Assembly (NCBI GenBank): GCA_008360975.2
Contig: CM039183.1
Coordinates: forward strand, 55,912,850 to 55,976,849
Source: Lichenostomus cassidix
Lineage: Eukaryota > Chordata > Aves > Passeriformes > Meliphagidae
DNA: 64,000 nucleotides
Direction of reading: 5' to 3'
Part shown: in pieces, positions 27,156 to 37,200 of the stretch
Layout: each line of letters begins with the position of its first letter
Position numbering within the stretch: position 1 is the first letter of the stretch
The notes under the pieces: generated by a model
What the model saw: only the letters and a program-made list of their open reading frames with translations
What the model was told of the DNA's origin: nothing
Databases searched by the model: none
Made by a program: the position numbers and the translations under genes

Positions 27156-27590
27156 ACAGAATGACTGAATGGGTCAGGCTGGAAGGGACCACAGGGGGTC
27201 ATCTGGTCCAGCTTCCCTGCTCAAGCAGGGCCATCCTAGAGCACACGGCACATGATTGTGTCCAGGTGGTTATTGGGTATCTCCAGTGATAATCTCCATA
27301 ACCTCTCTGGACAACCTGATCCAGGGTGGTTACCCGCACAGTAAAGAAGCTCTTCCTCATGTTCAGCTGGAACGACCTGTGCCTCAGTTTCTGTCAGTGT
27401 CTCGTTTCCTATTGCTTGGTTCCACCAAGGAGAACCTGGAAACATCCTCTCGACACCCCCCGTTCAGATACTTATACACGGTCTCTTCTCCAAGCTGGCC
27501 AGGCCCAGCTCCCTCAACCCGTCCTTGTTAAGAGCTGCTCCCGTCCCCTAATCTTTCTTGCCCTCCGCAGGACACGCTCCGGGAAACTCC
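27156..27590 (-). mobile_element. CR1 LINE fragment abutting the IGF2R promoter (minus strand)
   Basis: The + strand reads as antisense CR1 from CACAGAATGACTGAATGG through GGTCATCTGGTCCAGC, CTGCTCAAGCAGGG, CACAGTAAAGAAGCTCTTCC and finally TTGCCCTCCGCAGGACACGC. These are diagnostic phrases of an avian CR1 3' region in reverse. The element's 3' end is near 27156 and its 5' part merges with CpG-dense sequence about 500 bases before the IGF2R start codon. It belongs to a different CR1 subfamily from the copies at 9211 and 49508, judging by its wording. Confidence 0.85.
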
Positions 27591-27727
27591 AACCCAGCCG
27601 CGGTGCGTCCCACGGGCCGAGCCCCCGCGCACCTCACGCCGCCGGACAGCAGCCGCGGTCGCAGCCCCGGGGCCAGGGGAGCCGCCGGTGCCCCGCGCGC
27701 GGGGCGCGGTGTCACCGCACAGGCCGC

Positions 27728-27979
27728 GGGGGTACGCGGGGCGGTACGTGGGGCGATACATGGGACAACACAGGGGCAATATACGCAGGGCGATACACAC
27801 GGGGCGGTAAGTGGGGCAATATACGCAGGGCGATATACACGGGGCGATACACACGGGGTGGTAAGTGGGGCGATACACACGGGGCGATACACACTGGGTG
27901 GTAAGTGAGGCGATATACGCAGGGCGATATACACGGGGCGGTAAGTGGGGCGATATACGCGGAGCGGCACACACGGGGC
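27728..27979 (+). repeat. G-rich minisatellite, 12-15 bp units, 40-bp higher-order period
   Basis: About 18 head-to-tail variants of a unit beginning GGGG or GGG. The three main types are GGGGCGATACACAC (14), GGGCGATATACGCA (14-15) and GGGGCGGTAAGT (12). In the distal half they group as a 40-bp higher-order repeat, with the 12-mer recurring at 27860, 27900 and 27940. Each 12-mer carries GGTAAGT, a consensus 5' splice site, at 27806, 27860, 27900 and 27940. The array is free of stops in several frames on both strands, producing arginine/glycine/tyrosine-rich spurious proteins. It lies about 120-370 bases before the IGF2R start codon. Confidence 0.95.
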
Positions 27980-28007
27980 TGCCCCGGCGGGGAGGGCAGG
28001 GGCGCGC

Positions 28008-28080
28008 GTCACGTGAGCGCCGTGCCCGCACATGGCGGCGGTCACATGAGCGGGGCGGGGGCGCGCGCCGGTCACATGAC
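28008..28080. promoter_or_regulatory. Three CLEAR-like E-boxes, a GC box and a CRE-like site
   Basis: GTCACGTGAG (28008-28017), GTCACATGAG (28041-28050) and GTCACATGAC (28071-28080) match the CLEAR consensus GTCACGTGAC at 9, 8 and 9 of 10 positions. That element is bound by TFEB and related MiT/USF bHLH-zip factors at lysosomal genes. Spacings are 33 and 30 bases, about three helical turns. A GC box (GGGGCGGGG) lies at 28052-28060. The last E-box overlaps TGACGTCC (28077-28084), one base short of a CRE. E-boxes are also described in the mammalian Igf2r proximal promoter. Binding itself is inferred. Confidence 0.65.
28032..28049 (+). other. Possible upstream ORF (5 codons)
   Basis: An ATG at 28032 reads five codons and stops at TGA, 52 bases before the IGF2R start. 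Two further ATGs (28046 and 28076) are in the same frame as each other and out of frame with IGF2R, and that frame overlaps the start codon. These matter only if transcription starts upstream of them, which cannot be told from sequence. Confidence 0.3.
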
Positions 28081-28100
28081 GTCCCGGGGCAGCCCGGCCC

Positions 28101-28204
28101 ATGGCGCCCATGGCCTCGCTGCTCCTCGGCGCCCTCCTGGCGCTGCTCCCGCCGTGCGGGGCGGCCGCCGCGACACTCCCCGACTCCTACCAGGACTTGT
28201 GCAG
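28101..28204 (+). CDS. IGF2R: IGF2R exon 1 (start codon, signal peptide)
   Basis: Codes residues 1-34 plus two bases of codon 35. The sequence opens [16 protein letters not shown] and ends in an alanine-rich cleavage region, a clear secretory signal of about 24 residues. It then gives DSYQDLC, aligning with the first cysteine of repeat 1. The donor is CAG|GTGGGC. A second in-frame ATG at 28110 also precedes the hydrophobic core. Neither ATG has a purine at -3 but both have G at +4; the upstream one is taken as start by the scanning rule. The 5'UTR extent is unknown. Confidence 0.92.
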
Positions 28205-31200
28205 GTGGGCGGGCGCTGGGACGCTATGGGGCGGCTGGAGCGGGGCTGTAACCGGGGAGGTACGGGGAGAGGGGGGGTCTCCCGCTGGCTGTGCCGCCGC
28301 TGTCCTCTGCGGGAGCGCAGCCCCGGGGCTCGGCAGCGCGGGCCCGGTCGCCCCGGGCTAGTGGTCGCCCGTCCCGGGAAGGGTCAGGCCGAAGATCGCC
28401 GGGGAAGGCGGCCGCCGTGTCTCCCTCCAGGCGTGAGGCCGAGGCTGGTCCGTGGCGAACGCGCAGCAGGGCTGGGAGGCTGCGGGGAGGCTGCGGGGCG
28501 GCTGAGGGGCTTGTCCCGTCCGGGACCTCTCGGGGAGATCTCTGCAGGTACAGGAAATCTACGGCTGACATGAGCAGACTTGCTCTGGGCAAGTCGCCTG
28601 TCGTCAGAACTGCTGGTTTAGGTGCCTGTATTCAGTCTAGTGTGAAAAACCCCAAAGTGTTGTTGGTTTGGAAGGGATGTTACTTGACAGTTGGCTTTTT
28701 ACTAAGGCTATCACTATGTGGCATTTGGTTACTTACAGGGGAGCTAAGAAAGCTTTGAGAAACTGCAGTGTGGAGATGTCACCATTATTCATGTCTTGAC
28801 ATTTTTCCACTCTAATTTCAACTGTGAATTTAGTCTAGCACCATTATTTTGTCAGTCTTAATTTCTTAATTATTTAGCCAGGATATGCAGAATATTTACA
28901 AGAACACATTGTTTCAATCAATGTCACTGTGAAAGCACCAGCGTAGCAGAGTGAATGTAGCACTAAGGGGAGAAGTTGGATTTTGCTGGAGGGAATGGGC
29001 TGTCCACCTGGTGGAATCTGGGCTATGATATTGTTAAATGATGAAAAAGGGAAAAAGTTGGTTGGCTTGCAAGAATAACCCATGAGGGTGGCAAAAAATG
29101 GTTTTGTCAGATGACCACCGTAGTTACAGAAATGAGAAACTATCTATTGTGTAGCTTCTGGAGGGAATTTAGCTACTATGATGAGTGTTGTATTGTTTTG
29201 GTTTTTTTTAAACCCACCCTAAATGATTGGATTGTTAAGCAGCTCCTACTCTGAGAGTCATGTTAAGTCCTGTCAATGTCTGTCTTGGCTTCGTTGTGTG
29301 TCTGTGACTAGAGGAATATTTGAGAGTGCTATGGTGAGACATTTTGGATGCAAATTACTTAAGCTAGTTTCATTTTGTTACTGGCAAGTGAAAGTAATTT
29401 GCAAATAGATAGCACAAGCAGCTGATTTCCTTTTGAGATGGACTGCTTCAAAAACATGCATTTGCTGTTATGCTGTTGTGGGGAAGAAACTGCTTTGAAG
29501 GACTTAGGCCCAGTAATCTAGAATGGGTAAAAGGGAAAACAAGAAGTTATGGTCTGATAGGAGGGAAGTCCCTGTGGAGTTCAGTGGTGAAGTGTCTTCT
29601 TGGGTACAGCTGCCAAAAAACTATACCAAGTGAGGAATGATGCAGGCAGTGCAAACACACGACTAAGGGGTTTCTCAGCCAAAAGTTACAGTGGTGGTGT
29701 GCAGGACAAGTCCCTGACCAACCTATTTTTGTACTGGCTTAAGACAAGGTTTTTATTTGTTTTACAAGTGTTAAGAAAACAGTGTCCTGGGTTTTGTGTG
29801 CTGTAATAGGACTGATGAAACGGCAGCAGCTTCTGTGTCTGGTTGTATGAATGTCAAAAGGTGGGCAAAGAAGGAAACTGCTGGGGATTAGAAGAGGCAC
29901 TGGCTCTCCCTTAAGTAAGAGTAGGAAAGCTGTTTTGCAGGGAGAAGGAAAGGTGTCAGAACTGTCTTGCGCAAGAACTGTGGCATGAGGCTACTTGAAC
30001 TGGAGTTGGAGGTTTTCATTGTTTGTTTTGTGTAGCCTTACTGCTGGTATGCTTGGATGGTCTGGGGAAGAAGAGAAGCTTTCATTCTCTGAAACTTTGT
30101 TTGATGGCATGGCTTCAGTCACTGATTTTTGTTATGTTTTCTCCTTTGTTCTTGTGTGCTCCGACAGCTGACTGTGCTGTCATGTGACTTGCAATTGAAA
30201 TTCTTTTTTTGTCTTCTGTCTAGAGGTTTCTCCAGGATTGAGGCAGTGTGAGCACCTGGGAAAGAATACAGAGAACTGGTTTGATATAGGAAGTTACTAG
30301 CCAGTTTTGGTCTCTTTCCCAGTTTTTCTTCTTTCCCTTGTATCTTTGATGTTGCCATGCAGGAAAAATTCTGGAATTAATTTTGTGATCTGTTATTTAA
30401 GTCCATCTACTTCAAAACTTGCCAGTTTGGGTTCACCTTCCACTTAATACTGCAAAAGTTGCTGTGTAACTTTCCTTTCTTTCTAAAAAAAATGCAGAAT
30501 ACATTTCAAGTGTGAAGGTAGAGCAGCAAATTCAAACTGACAAACTGCCTCCTCTGTGGGCTGTTTTGCCTGAAAATCTATACCGAATGAGAGGTGATTT
30601 GATGACAGGTGATGTTTTTGGCCACTTGCAAGGACAAGAGCTGGTACATAACTTCAGTGATTTTTAGACTTGTGGATGTAAGGGAATCTCAAACTGCTGT
30701 ACAACACAGGATTGCTGTTACGCAGACTTCAAGTTTTGGGGTTGTAAGTCAATTCTATTTTAAATGTGTAGTTTTTAATAATACAACTCCTACAGCTGGC
30801 TGTACCTACACTTTTTTTCATTCAAACAGTGTTTTTTCAGCCTTAGTTGTGAAACCACAGCTGTGCTCATCTGTGCTGCTTGAAACCCTGAAGTTAGCGC
30901 TCAGCTTGGCGTTGGTGAAGAAGCACATGCTGAGTACAGAGAGGTGACCTTTAGGTGCACTCATTCATCTGAATTAAGTGCTTTGACATATTTAAGTGGG
31001 AGATATCATAAATAAGATGTTACTGGACTTGTATACTGATGTGAATGGTGTCACGTGCCTGGGAAGCTGCCATTGTAATGTCTGAATGTGATTTCTCAGT
31101 ACATGAGCAGCCTCCTATAGCTCTTGTGTACTTCAAATTGCTACCCCTTTTCTTAAGCATTCTGTAAAATGATGTCGTAAATGTGGTTTAGCGTGCAATA

Positions 31201-34200
31201 TGAAAGACCAATGTCTTCCGGATGCAAAAAGTTGAAGGGCTTGTGGTGTAGCTGTGACGCTGTCATGCATGACACACACACAAGAAAACTTGCCTGAAGA
31301 CACACAGTGTACGTGATAGTTGTAAAAGGGGACGGGTGAGCTAGAGCAGAATTAAGCATGGGCAGGGATGCATTAGAAAGCTCTCGAAGCATAGGGATGG
31401 CTGTATTTTGTGCCATTCAAGCTTACATTTTCTGTAAGGAGAGCTTGCTTTGACATAGAGATTTCTCTACCATACATATTTGTGTGAAAACGGTAGTCAC
31501 ATCTAATAGTGATTTCTGTGGCAAGTGAGGTGCAAGCTTCAAATTTGCTATAACCATCCTGGAAATTGTTCCTGAGCTTGTCTGCCTGACATCATGCAGT
31601 TTGAAACTGCTCATAAAGAGCTTCGGGTACTAGTTTAATCTCTGCAGTGTTCTGATAGCTGAGAAGCATCTGGGCACAAAATCATGTGGATGCATAATCA
31701 CATGTGGATCTGCTTTCCTACTCTGTGGTTGTATGTTGCCTTGTCTCTCTGCCAGGTCATCTGTGTAACACCCCCCTCAACAAAATGAGCTATTTCAGTG
31801 CATTCCCCAGAGAGGAAATGCATGATTCTTTGCAACTCTGCTATACAGCTGTTTGGAGCAGGGTGCACTGTTCTTCTTAGCAGTCAGCCTTTGGGTGAGG
31901 GTTTGACAGTTTGAGAGCCAAAAAGCTTCAGCTATTGTTAGAACGGTGGCAGTAGTCTCTCTGGTGCTCTGCTGATTCGAAGTGGTTCACTAATGCTCAG
32001 GCCTCAGTGTGGCTCTGGCATTGGGATGCACATGCTGTGACAGGCATTAGCCTTCTGCACCTTGTCTGACTTCAGTGCCTCAGCTTCTGATCACAAAGTA
32101 AACTAGACTTGCGTTTCCCTTTCTCATGTTATTTTTTTATATTGCTTCTTTGATTTGTCAAAAAAAAAAAAAAAAGGCAGAGCTCTCATTTGATCTTGCA
32201 GCTTGCCAAAAAGTAGATAATTTTCTTCTTCGTGCTATTGTTTCAGTGTCTTAAAACCAAAACTAGGTAGCTGGAAAGGCTGACCTGCAGGCAAGGTTAT
32301 TCCCAATAACTCGTTTGGACCTTGCTTGCACAACTGCTTATGACAGTGGCCTGACCTGGCCCTGCCTCCTTCCCTGCCTCCTTCTGTGCCTCCCAGTGCT
32401 GGTGCATGGCCAGAAACCACAGTAAGCCAGACTGGGAAATGGCCAGGCTCAGTCCCCCTCCACACACATGCACCTGTTGTTTTTGTTGAGTTAATTTTGA
32501 GAGAGGACAGTCCCTGGGCCCAGCTTATGTCAGGTGTTTGGGCCAGTAACATTGGCAGCAGACAGGAGAGCCTACCCTGGGGGGATTGACATGAGTGTAT
32601 GTTTCACCCTCTAATTGTGGGATAGTTCACAGTTGGGCTTATCAGAAAACAAGCATCACGTTGTGGTTTCTGCAAAAATAACTGTTTGACAGTTTTAATC
32701 AGGGCAGACAGTGTGTTTGAGCCCTGACCTTGAACTGTTCCAGAATTGGCTATTTTAATGGTTTCATCTGAGAGGTAGCATCTGTACTGAGCCCCCTGGA
32801 TTAGATGATGTATCACATCCCACCCCATGATCATGGCTGTTGCTTTTTTAAAGCTGTTGGTATAATAGCTCCCAAACTAGCTCAACTGCATTGAACCAGG
32901 ATAGCTTAAGCCCTTCAAACAAGATAACTTCGTCTGGCCCTGCCAAGGAGGTAATTACATCAGGCATCACCACTGGTGAAGGTAAGTGCTGAGCAAGCTG
33001 GAGGAAGCCAGTCTGTGTAACTCACGTGGTCAGGATGGGCAATGTGATTGCCAACAGATTGTTTCCATTATGGATTGCAGTGGAGAGGTCAGCTTGTATT
33101 TTATTGGAAAGTAGAGCACATGCAACTTGAAACTATTCCCAGGTACTCATTTAATGCCAGGAGTCTTACTTGTGTGAGAAATTATTCTTGCTTTTACTGT
33201 GAAAGTATCTTGCATCTCTCTGAGAACAGCTGCTTAGGCTACATCCAGGCTGCTGTAACTCACAATGAATAAATCCCACTTTGCTCCTCCCATACATTTG
33301 AAAAGAAAAGAAGTGTCTGTAACATCCATGAAAGTAATACTACCCTGAAACTGCTCTAGATTTTCCCTTATATATGCCCCTGAGGTTGTGGTTTGGAACA
33401 TGATACAACATTGGATTTCATATTTCTTTTGTGTGGACTGAGGAGACTGAAGGACTCCTCAGCTTTCCCTGTCCTGGGGCCTGTGACAGGGCAGAGGGAA
33501 GGTCTGGCCTCGGTGGCTGCTTTGCTTCTGTTCTGTAAGCTGCTCATCTTGTTTCTCTTTTGTTTCTGGCCTGTGGGTGAACTGACTTGAAGATGTTGAT
33601 TTCCTCTATTTCATAACATGGAATTGGGAAAGCAAACTCCTAATCTGTGAGTGATAATTCTGTTGTGTGAAGGACTTAAATTCTTGTACCATTCACAAAC
33701 AGATTTAAACTTGCAAGTTCTGTATAAAAACCAACAACATGCTGAAGAATGCTCCAGCTTGATCAAAAACACAGTGCCTTAGTATTATATGTTACTTTCT
33801 TGTCATCTTCCAAAAACAGTCAAAAAAAGAGTATTGGAGCCCTTGAGAAATTTTCAGTTCTCAGTTTGAGAAATGCTAACTTTCTGGGGCTTCATTGTGA
33901 AGAAAATTGATTTGGACTGAAGTTCATTTTCTCCTAGATGTAAAACTAGCTTTGGTTTTAATCTCTTGCTGTTTTCAGCGCCCTTGAATATAGTCGGGTT
34001 CTTCTAACTTTTTTGTGTGTTGAAAAGCTTTATTCCATTGTTGGACTTGTTATTCTGTACTGTAGCTTAATTCTCATGATTCTCCTGCATCAATATTGCC
34101 TTTAACCACTTCAAAAATGCAAGAGACCAGCTCAGAGAACTAATCAGTGTGATTGTAAAAGGTCAGGTCTGCCTGCCTATGAGGAAAGAATAATGGCAAG

Positions 34201-37200
34201 TATTTCTCTAGGATTGAGACACAGTCCTTGAATACATAATTTTATTGGTGTTTTGGGTATGACTCAGTGCCTGGCAAGTTATTTTTGAAACTTATATTAG
34301 GATATAAAGCCTCAAATATAATAATATACTAATATATAAAATTTTTCTTCATTTTTTCAGTTCACAGAGAGCTCTCTTGTATTTGTTCCTAACTTGTTCC
34401 AGCCATTAGCAGTCTGAAATGAACACAGCTGCTGTAGTACAGGGAAGCCAAGAGCCCCATAGTCAATAATTAAAATGGAAAAGTATGTGATATCTTACTG
34501 CTGGCTCTTTGATTAGATATGGGATGCACTGGATTTGAGGAGTTCTTGGAGGACTTAAAATCTAAAATGAAGTAGCTGAACTGTTGTTGCCACTTTCTCA
34601 CTCAAGGCCTGGACTTCAGAGCTGAACAAGAATGGTTTACCGTCCTGCGGGGATCTGGAGTGTGATAATGCTGAGTGGTGCAACACATAGGACCTAGAGA
34701 TTAAGGCAAACAAACCTGATGGGTGAAGCTTCTTATCTACTGAGATTTGTATATTAAGACAAATGCTTTTGTGGGTCAGATAGGGGCGCTAAATTTTGTG
34801 TGAGTTGTAAATAATAGGAATGCCTAGTAAGTCACTGTGCTGTCCTCAGTTTTCTGATGTCATGATGAGTCTGTATTAATCCATTGGAAGTTTCCACTTG
34901 GGATAGAAGGGAAGCTGGGGAATCTGTTATGTTGCAAAAATCAAAGAGGATGCAGGCTGATGCCAGGGCCAGAAGAGGAGTGGCTGAGCCAAGGTGATGG
35001 CAAACATTTATTGAGCTGTGCTTTTTTAACAGAGCTTGGCCAGAGCACCCTGCTAGTGAGCCAGGCTGTCTAAAGAGCTCCTGGCTCTAAACTAGGTGAC
35101 CTGGGCCTGCCTCAAAACTGAGCAGTGCTGTGTCATGCGACTGACCACATTTTACTGCAGTCCTAGTGCCTGCTGTGAGGGAAAGGAATCCTTGCTCTAC
35201 CTCTGAACTGTGCTGCATTTGATTTTTTTCTGCTGTTACTCAGATTTATTCCTGGTTATATTTAACCTGAGTTTCATGTTCCTTCCCTGGGTTTTAGACA
35301 GCTGGCTTTCTGATATGTCTGTAGCTAGGTAGTGTGATCTTTCACTGAGTGTCTTGTAAATAGCTCTGCTTCGTTTCCAGCTTTTGACATCACCCTTCAG
35401 AAACTGTTCTTTTTATATATATATATATATATATATAAATGCCTGAAGGTGCAGCTATGCCCTAATAAGCACTGCTAGCATCTTTTGGTCTGAATACTGT
35501 GAGACCCTTAACCCAAATTTTGACCCTGAAGCTGTGTGGCTCCACTGCAGGGTGAGACTGGCTGCTCTATTCCACTTAGACGTAGCACTTCTGCCACTGT
35601 TGTTGGGTACTGCTAAAGTGCAGTAGTGTCTGGCCTGCCAAAGATGTCTGACAAATCTATCAGGCTGTCAAGGATGACATATCACAGGTGATGAGCCTTA
35701 GTCAGAGTGGCCTTCACAGAGATTTGGTGGGGAAGAAATGGATGATTGGATGTTCAAGAAAGGGAAAAGTGGACTCAGTGTTACGTTCCACAAGTGGATA
35801 ACTCTGTTTTGCTTTTAGCAATTATAGCAATAATAAAAATAAAAATAGCAATTATATCTGGTATTTGCAAATATAGAGCATGAATAGGAATTTAGGTGCT
35901 CTTAGCCTTAAATTTGGTTGTTTCAGGGACTGATATCTAGATGATACACAGTTCAGACAACTTGAATACCAACTGACAGGCATTTTTGTCTTTTCAGGTA
36001 CACTTGGGAAGCAATTGATACAGACAAAGAAGTGCTTTATAAAATAAATTTCTGTTCTGGTGTTGAAGCGTGTGGAGGGACAAGTGCAGTCTGTGCATAT
36101 GACATCAAGACAAAGTCGCATCAGTCTGTAGGTAAGTAAACAAGTGTCTTGTAGGTAGTTCAGAGCCATGTTAATGGAGGGTCTTATAACTATTGCTAAC
36201 TTTGATGTGTTAGCAATGATTTTTTTTTCCCTTCTTGGAACAGTATAAAAGTTTGTTTTGTTAGAGATTTACTTGGGAGATTTGTTAAAACATAATCTGA
36301 TTGTAGATAATATTTGTGGGACAGTGAAATGTATCTTACAGTCTAGTTAACTGTAATCTAGTGTGAAAGTATGCAAGGCTATCTCAAGTAGAAAAAGTGC
36401 ATCTACCTGTGGCAGGACATGGATTGTGCCCAGCTTTGTAAATACTGAACACAGGGTAGGGCTTGAGTTACAACTCTAAAATATACCTCAGCCTAGCCTG
36501 ATGTAATATCAGCTCTTTGTTCAGAAGCAGGTTGCTCTCTGTAATGCAATCTTGGGAGTCTTGCTAAGTGTCTGAGGTGTTGTCTACAAGTTGTTTCACA
36601 CAGAAAGGAAGTTAATTACGTGCAGTTCCCTGGTTTTGGTTACACCTGTCAAATCTGTTGACAGCTTCAGTAGTTCACAGATGTCCTTGGTATTCTGAGG
36701 GGAGGTGGACTTGTGCATGCTGATCTAAATATGAAGCTGGCGTATTCCTATACACATGCACATGATTTCATCAGTCAGAAACATCTTGTGCTCTGAACAG
36801 TATCTGTTCATGAGTTTGTTGTTTTCATGGATGTTGGTCGCTTTCAAGGTTGCTTTTGTGTTTTTGCTAACAAAACAAAAGTATATGAACAGTGTTCAAG
36901 AGGCTTTCTGATAGTTGACTTACTTCTAATACAATAATGTAATAGCTTTCTGATGGACAGAATGTCTTCAGACTGCTTCCTAGTATCTGCAGATCTTTAG
37001 TCTGATTTAGCATATTTGCCAGTCTTGCCAGTCATTGGCAAACCACTCTTACAAGAAGCTGAGTCTTCATTAAATTGCTTGAGCATGAACTGCTGGAATA
37101 TAGTGAGGAGGAAGGTGTTTCTCATTTGTGTGCCATGTACAGCAGCTAGTCAGCTTCCATTCTCCCCACTGTACTCTGTACTGTACTCTGTTTACAGTAG

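Larger units (their letters stand above)
27550..28550. promoter_or_regulatory. CpG-rich IGF2R promoter region
   Basis: CpG dinucleotides and G+C rise sharply from about 27550 and fall off after about 28550, in contrast to the AT-rich sequence either side. The block contains the end of a CR1, a G-rich minisatellite, a GC box (28052-28060), several E-boxes and exon 1 with the start codon. No TATA box is evident, as expected for a CpG-island promoter. Open frames of up to 222 codons occur on both strands but follow from the GC-rich, repeat-rich composition. The transcription start is not determinable here; the 60 bases before 28101 are the simplest guess. Confidence 0.85.
28205..35997 (+). other. 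IGF2R intron 1 (7.8 kb)
   Basis: It begins in the CpG-rich block and becomes ordinary sequence after about 28550. No exon, CR1, SINE or LTR was recognised. Simple repeats are a run of 16 A (32160-32175) and a (TA)12 tract (35414-35437). The + strand appears T- and G-rich compared with the intergenic region upstream, as often seen in the sense strand of transcribed introns. Confidence 0.7.

Noticed and set aside
27728..27979. CRISPR array
   Set aside because: Units are 12-15 bp, head-to-tail and without unique spacers, in a vertebrate promoter; it is a minisatellite.
27326..28573. Long overlapping open frames (up to 222 codons) on both strands across the IGF2R promoter
   Set aside because: They follow from stop-poor GC-rich sequence, antisense CR1 and the minisatellite, are open in several frames at once, and resemble no protein.
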